DNA from: REEB426 sp964551975
Lineage (GTDB): Bacteria; Actinomycetota; Actinomycetes; S36-B12
Assembly: GCA_964551975.1 (NCBI GenBank)
Contig: CAZKFI010000036.1
Coordinates: 1-23,040 of the forward strand
DNA: 23,040 bases
Direction: 5' to 3'
Part shown: positions 15,622 to 22,849 of the stretch, one piece after another
Layout of the letters: each line of letters starts with the position of its first letter
Position numbering within the stretch: the stretch's first letter is position 1
Notes under the pieces: model-generated
Told to the model about the DNA's origin: nothing
The model's input: only the letters and a program-made list of their open reading frames with translations
Database searches by the model: none
Made by a program: the position numbers and the translations under genes

Positions 15622-16271
15622 GGCACCCGTGGGTGCCGGATACCCGGATGGTCAGCAGGCAGTGATCGGCGAATTACGACCCAGGAGAGCAGGATCGTGC
15701 CAATCACGAGCAGGTAGAACACCGGGCGGATAGCGGCGAGGGCCCACAGATCATCACCGCGAATGAGCGGTACCTGGACCGCAGCCCGAATGATGTTCAG
15801 GCCCACCCAGAGCCAACTGGCTCGCGCGTAAGCGCGCAGCAGGTCCGGATCCTGTCGCCAACGCATTTTGGTTCCGACGATGGGCCCGACGATGACGCCA
15901 AGCAGGGGCCAGCGAACCAGGATCGATAGAGCAAAGGCCAGGGCCGACGCGACATTGGCGAGCACTAACGGCCAGAAGTAGGCAACGGCACTGCCCGTAT
16001 AAAAGGCGAAGAGTGCAGCAACGACGACCACCAGGAGCGCACCAACCACCCGGACGGGTCGCTCCCGACGCCACAGACGAAGCGCCGCCAGGATCACACC
16101 GACGGCAAGCGCAGCACCGACCGCCCAGTTCAGCGAGTTACCCGACAGCGCGTAGGCCACCACGAAGATGATCGGTGGCAGCATGCTTTCGATGGCCCCG
16201 CGCGGTCCGCCGATCAGTGCCTGCAACGGGTGCCGGGCGGCACCCTGCTCCTTCGCGCTGGCCTCGTCCAT
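15609..16271 (-). CDS. DUF3159 family integral membrane protein
   Basis: A 220-residue protein with about five to six hydrophobic helices. It matches actinobacterial DUF3159 in its N-terminal LIGGPRGAIESMLPPIIFVV block; function unknown. GTG 16280, ATG 16277 and ATG 16271 are all possible starts. ATG 16271 (MDEASAKEQG) is preferred because a TACGGT hexamer on the same strand lies 7 nt upstream, whereas the other two starts fall at or just after the hexamer itself. It is divergent from the methyltransferase at 16295 and convergent with nei, overlapping its last 13 bp. Confidence 0.85.
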   Translation of the reverse strand: MDEASAKEQGAARHPLQALIGGPRGAIESMLPPIIFVVAYALSGNSLNWAVGAALAVGVILAALRLWRRERPVRVVGALLVVVVAALFAFYTGSAVAYFWPLVLANVASALAFALSILVRWPLLGVIVGPIVGTKMRWRQDPDLLRAYARASWLWVGLNIIRAAVQVPLIRGDDLWALAAIRPVFYLLVIGTILLSWVVIRRSLPADHPGIRHPRVPQST

Positions 16272-16278
16272 GAGCATC

Positions 16279-16288
16279 ACCGTAGCCT
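16279..16288. promoter_or_regulatory. Overlapping divergent -10 elements (bidirectional leaderless promoter candidate)
   Basis: The 10-mer ACCGTAGCCT carries TAGCCT on the plus strand (16283-16288), 6 nt before ATG 16295, and TACGGT on the minus strand (16284-16279), 7 nt before ATG 16271. The layout matches the element at 7204-7213: a shared TA, no Shine-Dalgarno sequence on either side, and 24-25 bp between the two start-codon positions. Confidence 0.6.
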
Positions 16289-16294
16289 GCCGTC

Positions 16295-17080
16295 ATGGCA
16301 ACCTTGGCCGAGCAATGGCGGGATGACCTTGCCTCGTGGGCCATTCCACCGCAGATCCTGCAGCAAGCTCCGGAATCACCGTGGATTCACCCGGTGACCA
16401 TGTTCACGGTTATCGGCGAGGTACCCGACTCACCCTCGCATGCGCGAGCCCGCGAGGCTCTGCCGGAAGGCGGCAGCGTGCTCGACATCGGCTGCGGAGG
16501 TGGACGCGCCAGTATGGCGCTCGGCGATCGAGCCGGTCTCGTGATCGGAGTGGACAGCAGCACGCACATGCTCGCTGCATTCGCCGCAGCCGCCGCGGAA
16601 CGTGGGTTGGCTCACCAAGAGATCGAGGGCAGTTGGCCCGCCGTAGCGAGCGCTGCGCCGGTTGCGGACGTGGTGGTGTGTCATCACGTTGTATATAACG
16701 TCGCCGACATCGTCCCGTTCCTGCGAGCGCTACACGACCACGCCCACCATCGCGTCGTGCTGGAACTGCCGATGCTGCATCCGCTGTCCTCGATGAACCC
16801 GCTCTGGAAGCAGTTCTGGGATCTGGATCGACCAACCCGCCCGAGTGCATCCGATCTGGTGGCGATCCTGGAAGAGCTTGGTTTCCAGCCAGAGGTCGAA
16901 ATCTGGCAGGACCCAGACTGGGGTGCGCGAGTGTCGCTGCCGGAGGCTGAGCGAGTCCGCTATGCGCGGATCAGGCTCTGTTTGGATTCCGACCGCGATG
17001 CCGAGGTGGCGGCGGCACTCCTCGCCGAACAGGATGCCCGGCCTCGTGAGGTGGCCACGGTGTGGTGGGATCGGGTATGA
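16295..17080 (+). CDS. Class I SAM-dependent methyltransferase
   Basis: A 261-residue soluble Rossmann-fold methyltransferase. Motif I VLDIGCGGGRA is at 62-72, the acidic residue that binds the SAM ribose is Asp87 (GVDSS), and motif IV-like VVVCHHVVYNV is at about 126-136. The substrate cannot be inferred. It starts leaderless from ATG 16295 and heads a tight operon: its stop overlaps the next start as ATGA. The N-terminal Trp/Pro-rich segment (about 8-40) looks like a substrate-specific cap. Confidence 0.88.
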   Translation: MATLAEQWRDDLASWAIPPQILQQAPESPWIHPVTMFTVIGEVPDSPSHARAREALPEGGSVLDIGCGGGRASMALGDRAGLVIGVDSSTHMLAAFAAAAAERGLAHQEIEGSWPAVASAAPVADVVVCHHVVYNVADIVPFLRALHDHAHHRVVLELPMLHPLSSMNPLWKQFWDLDRPTRPSASDLVAILEELGFQPEVEIWQDPDWGARVSLPEAERVRYARIRLCLDSDRDAEVAAALLAEQDARPREVATVWWDRV

Positions 17081-18288
17081 CCTACGACGTCAATCGACTA
17101 CGCGCCCGGGTTCCAGCACTCGCTGATGGCAGCGCCTACTTCGATGGCCCCGGGGGAACGCAAACCCCAGATCTCGTCGCCACCGCCATTGCCGGTGCGC
17201 TGACGGCACCGCTGTCGAATCGCGGTCGACTGAATCTGGCTGAGCGGCGCGCTGATGACTTCACGACCGCCGCACGGCTGGCCGGTGCCGACCTCCTCAA
17301 CGCCGACCCGCGAGGCGTCGTGTTCGGACGATCGATGACCGAACTGTGCTTTATGCTCGCTCGCACCCTGGGCCGTGAGTGGGGACCGGGTGACGAAGTG
17401 GTGGTCACGCGCCTTGATCACGATGCGAATGTTCGTCCTTGGGTTCGCGCTGCGCAGGCAGCCGGTGCAACGGTGCGCTGGGTTCCCTTCGACCCGGAGT
17501 CCGGTGAGCTCACCCCCGCCGATGTTGCCGGTGTGCTCAGTGCGTCGACCAAGGTGGTAGCGATCACCGGGGCCTCGAATCTGATCGGCACGCGTCCGGA
17601 CCTGGTAGCGATCGGTGAACTGGTTCATGAATCTGGTGCACTGTTCGTGGTCGATGGCGTGCACCTGACGGCGCATGCGGGCATCGACATCCAGACAATC
17701 GGAGCCGATGTCTACCTGTGCTCGCCATACAAGTTCCTCGGACCACACCTGGGCATGCTCGCTGCCTCACCGGGTCTGCTGGAAACCCTGCACCCAGATA
17801 AGTTGCGTCCCGCTACTGAGCAGGTGCCCGAGCGTTTCGAACTCGGCACCCTGCCCTACGAATTACTTGCCGGTGTCACCGCAGCCATCGACATGTTGGC
17901 GGACCTAGTGCCAGGTCAGGAGCAGGAACTCCCCAGGCGTGACCGGCTGGTGCGATCGATGCATGCACTCCAGGAGTACGAGGATCAACTGCACACCCAC
18001 CTGCGCAGTGGACTGCAGGCCATCCCGGGTATCCGGCTCTACTCCAATGCACCGCTGCGCACCCCAACCGAATTGTTCAGTTTGGCGAATCTGCCCTCGG
18101 ATCAGGTTTCGGTGCGGTTGGCGGAAGTGGGTATCAATGCGCCCGCTGGATCGTTTTACGCGATCGAGGCAGCCGAATGGCTGGGCCTGGGTGCGCCGGG
18201 TGCAGTGCGCGTTGGGCTTGCCCCGTATTCGAGCACCGAGGACGTGGACCGTCTGCTCGACGCGGTACAGACCATGGCGACGTCCTGA
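17077..18288 (+). CDS. Aminotransferase class V protein, cysteine desulfurase-like (lacks catalytic Cys)
   Basis: A 403-residue fold-type I PLP enzyme like the family annotated 'cysteine desulfurase-like' (TIGR01976, from memory). N-terminal YFDGPGGTQTP, Asp193 (VVDGVH) to hold the PLP ring nitrogen and the Schiff-base Lys219 in CSPYKFLGPH are clear. The loop where SufS-type enzymes carry the catalytic Cys reads INAPAGSFYAIEA, with no Cys, so persulfide formation by the usual route is unlikely. ATG 17077 overlaps the methyltransferase stop by 4 bp and is preferred over the upstream in-frame GTG 17062. No suf/isc scaffold genes are nearby. Confidence 0.88.
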   Translation: MTYDVNRLRARVPALADGSAYFDGPGGTQTPDLVATAIAGALTAPLSNRGRLNLAERRADDFTTAARLAGADLLNADPRGVVFGRSMTELCFMLARTLGREWGPGDEVVVTRLDHDANVRPWVRAAQAAGATVRWVPFDPESGELTPADVAGVLSASTKVVAITGASNLIGTRPDLVAIGELVHESGALFVVDGVHLTAHAGIDIQTIGADVYLCSPYKFLGPHLGMLAASPGLLETLHPDKLRPATEQVPERFELGTLPYELLAGVTAAIDMLADLVPGQEQELPRRDRLVRSMHALQEYEDQLHTHLRSGLQAIPGIRLYSNAPLRTPTELFSLANLPSDQVSVRLAEVGINAPAGSFYAIEAAEWLGLGAPGAVRVGLAPYSSTEDVDRLLDAVQTMATS

Positions 18289-18321
18289 TGGGTGCAGCCC
18301 ACTGAACGGGGCCTCTGCCGA

Positions 18322-18855
18322 ATGACCCTGACGACCCCGGAGACCCCCGGCGCGCGAGCGGTGCAGGTGTGGTCCCTGCACATGCTCTCCCCGCACTGGA
18401 TCAGACCGGCACCTGCGCGGTCGAACGAGTGGACGCTGCAACTCGTGGTCGAGGACAAGGCGGCCATGAGTTCGCGGATGTATCGCGAGGTGGGCGGTGG
18501 CTGGTCTTGGGTGGACCGCGCCGATTGGCAGGACACTGACTGGCGAGGTTGGGTGCAGCGACCAGGGCACTCGTTAACGGTGGCGTTGGTCGCCGGCGAG
18601 TGCGCAGGCTATGTGGAACTGGATCGGCTTGGCCCGGTGGTGGAGATCGCCTATTTCGGTCTGCTGGCACCCTGGCAGGGCATAGGCCTGGGTGGCTGGC
18701 TGCTCACCCAGGCGCTGTACGCCGCCTGGGCGCAGCCGGGTGTGCAGTGCGTTTGGGTGCACACCTGCGAGCTTGACGCACCGGGCGCACTGGCCAACTA
18801 CCAGGCGCGGGGTATGCGCATCTACCGGACCGACGTCGAATGGCGCATGGGATGA
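18322..18855 (+). CDS. GNAT-family N-acetyltransferase
   Basis: A 177-residue protein if it starts at ATG 18322 (MTLTTPETPGARAVQVW), 187 residues from the in-frame GTG 18292. Neither start has a strong RBS; the gene lies 3-33 nt after the previous stop, within the operon. The acetyl-CoA-binding motif is QGIGLGGWLLTQAL, preceded by strand 4 VVEIAYFGLLAPW; the C-terminal strand ends in VEWRMG. The region WRGWVQRPGHSL is shared by an actinobacterial GNAT subgroup. The acceptor substrate is unknown. The VKOR gene begins 7 nt after its stop. Confidence 0.86.
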   Translation: MTLTTPETPGARAVQVWSLHMLSPHWIRPAPARSNEWTLQLVVEDKAAMSSRMYREVGGGWSWVDRADWQDTDWRGWVQRPGHSLTVALVAGECAGYVELDRLGPVVEIAYFGLLAPWQGIGLGGWLLTQALYAAWAQPGVQCVWVHTCELDAPGALANYQARGMRIYRTDVEWRMG

Positions 18856-18862
18856 TCTCGAC

Positions 18863-19447
18863 ATGACCACCTCACGCGACACCGTGTGGACGATGCTCGT
18901 CGGCGGAGCATTGGCGTTGTTTGCCGCCTTCCAACTCACCGTCGAGAAGGTTGCGCTCCTCTCCGACCCGAACTACCAGCTGGCCTGCGACATCAACCCG
19001 GTGGTCTCCTGTGGGTCGGTCATCGTGACCGAGCAGGCATCCGTGTTCGGCTTCCCCAATCCGATCATGGGACTGTGCGGCTTCTCGGTGGTCATCACGC
19101 TCGCGGTGCTGCTGCTGGCGAAGGTGGAACTGCCGCGTTGGGTCTGGTGGGGTCTGAACCTCGGCGCCCTGGCCGGAGTTGCCTTCGTTGCTTGGTTGGT
19201 CTCACAGAGTCTCTACGTCATCGGTGCCCTGTGTCCCTGGTGCATGGTGGTCTGGGTCTGCACGATTGCCATCTTCTGGATGGTGACGGCTGAGAACGCC
19301 CGACGGGGGCGCCTGAGTCGATCAGGAGAGCCCGGGATCATCGCCGATACTGTCGTCTCGCTGCGCTGGTTGCTGGTCGCAGCTACCTACCTGGTGGTGG
19401 GTGGCCTGATTTTTGTCCGGTGGATGGATTTCTGGCTCGGCAACTAG
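18863..19447 (+). CDS. Vitamin K epoxide reductase (VKOR) family membrane protein
   Basis: A 194-residue integral membrane oxidoreductase that reoxidises DsbA-type proteins using quinone in bacteria lacking DsbB. Loop cysteines Cys42 and Cys50 (CDINPVVSC) and the quinone-proximal Cys124-Pro-Trp-Cys127 are intact, with four or five helices (about 8-28, 66-88, 93-121, 123-142, 168-188). There is no fused thioredoxin domain, so a separate periplasmic partner is required; none is in this operon. ATG 18863 is the family-typical start; upstream frame overlaps the GNAT gene and is a shadow. It is the last gene of the operon starting at 16295. Confidence 0.93.
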   Translation: MTTSRDTVWTMLVGGALALFAAFQLTVEKVALLSDPNYQLACDINPVVSCGSVIVTEQASVFGFPNPIMGLCGFSVVITLAVLLLAKVELPRWVWWGLNLGALAGVAFVAWLVSQSLYVIGALCPWCMVVWVCTIAIFWMVTAENARRGRLSRSGEPGIIADTVVSLRWLLVAATYLVVGGLIFVRWMDFWLGN

Positions 19448-19489
19448 CCACCTCGATCGGGGGACTGTAGATGGCGCAAAGTCGGTCGC

Positions 19490-19495
19490 TAATCT
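19490..19495 (+). promoter_or_regulatory. Leaderless-type -10 element before the methyltransferase gene
   Basis: TAATCT, the hexamer closest to TATAAT in the window, is followed by 6 nt (TCTTCC) and ATG at 19502. It lies in the 54-bp space after the VKOR gene, so the methyltransferase has its own transcript. No Shine-Dalgarno sequence is present. Confidence 0.65.
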
Positions 19496-19501
19496 TCTTC
19501 C

Positions 19502-20589
19502 ATGTCGTCCGCCCCTGCTGTCGCAGCGGCCACACCGCAGCCTGAACCAATGTCTGATTCCACCTCGGTCAACGCCGCAGTTCGGGCCTCGCTCCCAGTG
19601 CGCGCCGGCCAGTACGGCCGCGTTCAGGCTGAACGACTGGTCAAGCGACTGGTCTGGAGTCGCCGCTTGCAGGCCATGGTCGATGCACTCCCGGAGGGAC
19701 TGCAGGAGGCCGGCACCTGGGTGGTGGATCCCGACCCCACCGAGTGGGAGCGTGACCTGGCCGAACGTGTCGAGCGGCGTCGCGCCGACATAGCCCAGGC
19801 GACTGGCACCATCAGCAGCTACCACTCACCCCTGCCGGGCACCTTCCAGCGGGCCGAAGACGGTCACGCTGTTCCCGGTCCGCTCCTCCCGCACCGCGCC
19901 GGCGCCCATGCAAAGACGGGGTCGAAGCCGGCAAAGGGCATTCTGCTGAACCGGATCGCGGTCGGCCTTGGGGCGCAACGAATCCTGGAGCTGGGCACCA
20001 ACACCGGACTCAGCGGCAGCTACCTGGCCGCGAGCCNNNNNNNNNNAAGGGCATCCTGCGGCCGCTGCCCGACCAGCCGCCGACCCAGAAGCTGCCGCTG
20101 GGCACCAACACCGGGCTCAGCGGCAGCTACCTGGCCGCGAGCCCCGCCTGCCGCACGCTGGTGACCATCGAGGGTTCCCCGGAATTGGCGGAAGTAGCGC
20201 GACAGACGCTTGCGAAGTTCACCACGGGCGCCGATGTGCGTGCGGCACTCTTCGACGACGCCCTCGACGATCTTGATGGCGCGAAGGCCTTCGACCTCGC
20301 CTTCATAGATGGCCAGCATGAGGGTGCAGCGACAGAGCACTACTGCCGGCGAGTCCTGCCCCTTATGGCGCAAGACGGTGGAGTGGTGATCTTCGACGAC
20401 ATCACCTGGTCCCAGGACATGCGTCAGGCATGGTTGCGCATCGTCGACTCTGGTGCTTTCGCCCTGACCGTTGATTTCGGCCGCGTCGGCCTGGGGGTCC
20501 TTGGCCCGCATCGCCCAAGTGGGCACGTCGACTTCCCCAAGTACCTGGGTCGGGGCCATGTCCAGCAGCGCGTGGGCGACAGCCGGTAG
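19502..20589 (+). CDS. SAM-dependent O-methyltransferase-like protein (Methyltransf_24 type), interrupted by an assembly gap
   Basis: The N-terminal part reads to SAM motif I, LELGTNTGLSGSYLAAS (from about residue 162), then meets a 10-N gap. After the gap the frame resumes as KGIL...LGTNTGLSGSYLAAS, then VTIEGSPELAEVA, FDLAFIDGQHEGAA and VVIFDDITW, typical of Methyltransf_24/CmcI-like enzymes. As written the two halves are out of phase, but joining 19502-20036 to 20144-20589 (collapsing the duplicated 46 bp) gives 981 nt, an unbroken 326-residue protein. The gene is therefore almost certainly intact in the organism. The first 50 residues are Ala/Pro/Ser-rich, and M17 is an alternative start. 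Substrate unknown. Confidence 0.82.
19991..20036 (+). repeat. Left copy of a 46-bp duplication flanking an assembly gap
   Basis: Identical to 20098-20143 except for A at 20008 versus G at 20115. It codes the same LGTNTGLSGSYLAAS segment as the right copy and ends exactly at the gap, as expected for two unmerged contig ends. Confidence 0.95.
20037..20046. other. Assembly gap (10 N)
   Basis: Ten undetermined bases, a nominal filler length. Flanking duplication implies the true distance is negative (overlapping contig ends). Confidence 1.
20098..20143 (+). repeat. Right copy of the 46-bp duplication at the assembly gap
   Basis: One mismatch to 19991-20036. The 51 bp between the gap and this copy (20047-20097) begin like 19934-19946 (AAGGGCAT, C for T, CTGC), then diverge from the pre-gap allele and encode an atypical Pro-rich stretch in place of the expected helix before motif I. 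Confidence 0.95.
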
Positions 20590-20611
20590 GGCTTTGCTCC
20601 GGTCCGCTGGC

Positions 20612-20632
20612 GTCCTGGTCAGGGTCCAGGGC
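20612..20632 (+). terminator. Weak hairpin after the methyltransferase gene, possible terminator
   Basis: GTCCTGG and CCAGGGC can pair over 7 bp (one T-G wobble) around a 7-nt loop, 23 nt after the stop codon. There is no clear T-tract behind it, so termination is uncertain. Confidence 0.25.
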
Positions 20633-20679
20633 CATTTCGTCTAGGGCAATTTCTTGGTGTCAGTGCCCTTGTCCTGACG

Positions 20680-20685
20680 TACACT
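20680..20685 (+). promoter_or_regulatory. Candidate -10 element for the sugar ABC ATPase gene
   Basis: TACACT lies about 60 bp before ATG 20745, giving a leader of roughly 50 nt, consistent with the Shine-Dalgarno sequence present there. The nearest -35-like hexamer (TTGGTG, 20654-20659) is 20 bp upstream, wider than usual, so the -35 call is weak. Confidence 0.4.
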
Positions 20686-20710
20686 TCGTCGCCTCCTCCA
20701 CTTGGATCGT

Positions 20711-20728
20711 CCGGCACGTTCCTGCCGG
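20711..20728 (+). repeat. Inverted repeat in the ABC ATPase leader, next to the RBS
   Basis: CCGGCA and TGCCGG form a perfect 6-bp inverted repeat around a 6-nt loop, ending 2 nt before AAGGGA (20731-20736), the RBS for ATG 20745. It could be an operator or an mRNA hairpin modulating ribosome access, or chance in G+C-rich DNA. Confidence 0.45.
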
Positions 20729-20744
20729 TGAAGGGACACTCCAT

Positions 20745-21812
20745 ATGTCAAAGCGTGTGCAGTTCGACGATGCAAGCCTCGTCTACCCGAATTCGGCTAC
20801 TCCTGCCGTCTCGCACCTCGATCTCGAGGTCGACCAAGGCGAGTTCTTGGTTGTGGTAGGCCCGTCGGGCTGTGGGAAATCCACATCGCTACGAATGGTT
20901 GCGGGGTTGGAACCGATCAGCACCGGGCGGGTGCACATTGGCGACCGCGACGTCACTCACGTGCCGGCTAAGGATCGCGACATCGCGATGGTATTCCAGA
21001 ATTACGCCCTATATCCCCACATGAGTGNNNNNNNNNNGGGTTTTGCGCTCAAGATCGCCAAGGTTTCGAAAGCCGAAATCGATAGACGAGTGCAGGAAGC
21101 TGCAAAACTTCTTGACTTAACTGAATTTCTCGGGCGCAAACCCAAGGCCCTGTCAGGCGGACAGCGCCAACGCGTTGCGATGGGGCGGGCGATTGTGCGC
21201 GAACCAGCTGTCTTCCTGATGGATGAGCCCCTCAGCAACCTTGATGCCAAATTGCGCGTCCAAACCCGCACCCAAATTGCCGCACTGCAGCGGCGTCTGG
21301 GAACAACGACCATTTATGTCACCCATGATCAGGTTGAGGCCATGACGATGGGGGATCGCGTGGCGGTGCTTAAGGACGGGATGCTTCAACAAGTCGATAC
21401 GCCCCAGAACCTCTACCAGTCACCTGCGAATGCGTTTGTTGCAACCTTCATTGGCTCGCCCTCTATGAACCTGTTGCAGGCCTCGATCGTCGATGGTGGA
21501 GTGCTCTTCAACGGGATCACCTTGCCAGTCGATCGAGCCGTCCTCGGGCGTGCTAGCAAGGAGTTCGTCTGGCTCGGTGTGCGCCCCGAGGATCTCATCA
21601 TTGGTGATTCCGGTGCACCGATGTCGGTCAGCCTGGTGGAAAACCTTGGCGCTGACACGTATGTCTACGGCACCGTCCCAGGAGCCGATGGGACCGCAGT
21701 GACGCTCGTTGCCCGCAGTCGTGAGTTGCCCCGCATTGGGGACTCGGTGCGCGTCACCCCCTCCCGGATATACCTGTTCGACGCTGCCGGGGACCTTCCG
21801 CGAATCTCCTGA
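20745..21812 (+). CDS. Sugar ABC transporter ATP-binding subunit (UgpC/MsmX/MsiK-like), with internal assembly gap
   Basis: About 355 residues as written. Walker A GPSGCGKST at 39-47, Q-loop VFQNYALYPHM, signature LSGGQRQRV from 136, Walker B VFLMDEP at 156-162, H-loop His194 (VTHDQVEAMTMGDRV), and a C-terminal TOBE/MOP regulatory domain (about 240-355). This is the carbohydrate-importer ATPase class that works at the inner face of the membrane. No permease or binding-protein gene adjoins, which fits a shared multi-sugar ATPase such as MsiK serving importers encoded elsewhere. ATG 20745 has AAGGGA 8 nt upstream. The 10-N gap at 21028-21037 falls just after PHMS; phase is kept across it. Confidence 0.93.
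   Translation: MSKRVQFDDASLVYPNSATPAVSHLDLEVDQGEFLVVVGPSGCGKSTSLRMVAGLEPISTGRVHIGDRDVTHVPAKDRDIAMVFQNYALYPHMSXXXXGFALKIAKVSKAEIDRRVQEAAKLLDLTEFLGRKPKALSGGQRQRVAMGRAIVREPAVFLMDEPLSNLDAKLRVQTRTQIAALQRRLGTTTIYVTHDQVEAMTMGDRVAVLKDGMLQQVDTPQNLYQSPANAFVATFIGSPSMNLLQASIVDGGVLFNGITLPVDRAVLGRASKEFVWLGVRPEDLIIGDSGAPMSVSLVENLGADTYVYGTVPGADGTAVTLVARSRELPRIGDSVRVTPSRIYLFDAAGDLPRIS
21028..21037. other. Assembly gap (10 N) inside the ABC ATPase gene
   Basis: Ten undetermined bases between PHMS and GFALK. The family normally has five residues here (as in VAENM), while 10 N leave room for four, so the true gap is probably 13 nt and the N count nominal. Confidence 1.
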
Positions 21813-21886
21813 ATCCCGTCAAAACGAGGGAACCGTTCCGTTGCTCACGGAGTCGTACAGAGCACGTACCGGTGGGAGGAGGCCCC

Positions 21887-22849
21887 ATGCGTCACGGGAA
21901 GTCAGCTGTGCGGCGCCAAGTCATAGGCGCACTGGTCGCCGTTTGTGCGGTGGGATCAGCCCAAGCGGTCCTGGGGCCGGTGCCGGCAGCCCAGGCTGCG
22001 GTCATTGCCGATGCCGCACAAACCAAGGTCACCAAGAAGGTGCCCGGCAAGGTGCTCTCGGTGAAGAAGGCTCGCCGAGACGGTTTTACCTCCTGGGCGG
22101 TGACGGTTCAGCGCAGGGATGGCTCGATCGTGGTCGGCTATGTCGACGTGCGCAGCGGCATCATCTTCGACTGGACGGTCCAACGCGGACCTGGCGGCCC
22201 AGTCGTGGATCTAGATGGCCCCGGCGGAACCCTCACTCCAGCCAAGCCTCCCACCCTCGGTCCGACTGTTAGTGATGATGCAACCGGCGGGGTGACTTCA
22301 CCGGATAGCAAGACTGATCCAGCAGTCCCCTCAGATGAAGGGGCGGGTCCAGGACCTGCCCCCAGCGGCGGTGGACCGGTGGCGAGCCCGCCGGGTGGCG
22401 GCAACCCCTCCATGGTCTATGTAGGCGAGGTCACCGATTGGGACGACTCAGGTTGGACCGACGCCGACTGGCACGCGTTCTTCAGTTGGGTCTGGAGTCT
22501 GTGGTCCATTGACGCGCCCTGGAGCGATGGTGGAGGCGACGCCGACTCCGGTTGGCAGGGGGATGGTGAATCGAGCCCGTGGGTGTCGGTGGGTCCTCCG
22601 TCCTGGCAGGGGGGCGTGGGTACTGATGGCGTTCCGTCAGGACATGACTGGTACGACGAGGAATCGGATTGGGACGGCGGGGACGATGGCGGGTCCTCAG
22701 GACCTGACGGGTCCGGCGGGGGAACGGTGTGGGTCGGTAACGGCGATGATGACTCTCCTGGGTATGGCGGTTCAGATCAAAGCGATGCGGGCAGCGATGT
22801 TCCGTCGGTTTCGGGTAGCGAGGCGCCGGGTGATTCTGATGAGGGCTAG
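21887..22849 (+). CDS. Secreted PepSY-like protein with acidic Trp/Gly/Asp-rich tail
   Basis: A 320-residue protein with a signal peptide (RHGKSAVRR, hydrophobic core about 11-30, likely cleavage after AQA at 35-37). A PepSY-like unit follows at about 47-96: KVPGKVLSVKKARRDG, SWAVTVQRRDGSIVVGYVDV, then SGIIFDW. The rest is a Pro/Gly linker (about 100-180) and a low-complexity acidic tail rich in Trp, Gly, Asp and Ser. No membrane anchor, LPXTG or lipobox is visible, so it is probably released or loosely wall-associated. ATG 21887 is chosen over GTG 21872 because GGGAGGAGG (21874-21882) serves as RBS. Its end overlaps the next gene by 11 bp. Function unknown. Confidence 0.8.
   Translation: MRHGKSAVRRQVIGALVAVCAVGSAQAVLGPVPAAQAAVIADAAQTKVTKKVPGKVLSVKKARRDGFTSWAVTVQRRDGSIVVGYVDVRSGIIFDWTVQRGPGGPVVDLDGPGGTLTPAKPPTLGPTVSDDATGGVTSPDSKTDPAVPSDEGAGPGPAPSGGGPVASPPGGGNPSMVYVGEVTDWDDSGWTDADWHAFFSWVWSLWSIDAPWSDGGGDADSGWQGDGESSPWVSVGPPSWQGGVGTDGVPSGHDWYDEESDWDGGDDGGSSGPDGSGGGTVWVGNGDDDSPGYGGSDQSDAGSDVPSVSGSEAPGDSDEG
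22005..22073 (+). repeat. Direct repeat, first copy (start of mature PepSY-like protein)
   Basis: 69 bp matched by 22972-23040 with one mismatch (A22018 versus G22985, synonymous), offset 967 bp. The second copy reaches the window edge, so the repeat may be longer. Confidence 0.95.

Noticed and set aside
16430..16850. Overlapping minus-strand frames inside the methyltransferase gene
   Set aside because: Arg/Pro-rich shadows; the plus-strand frame has clear SAM-binding motifs.
20058..20065. GCGGCCGC (NotI site) beside the assembly gap, possible cloning or adaptor junction
   Set aside because: An 8-mer of this composition is expected occasionally in G+C-rich DNA, and no vector or adaptor sequence accompanies it.
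21829..21839. Palindrome GGAAC-C-GTTCC upstream of the first PepSY-like gene
   Set aside because: Only 5 bp per arm and no second copy; not distinguishable from chance, so not listed as an operator.
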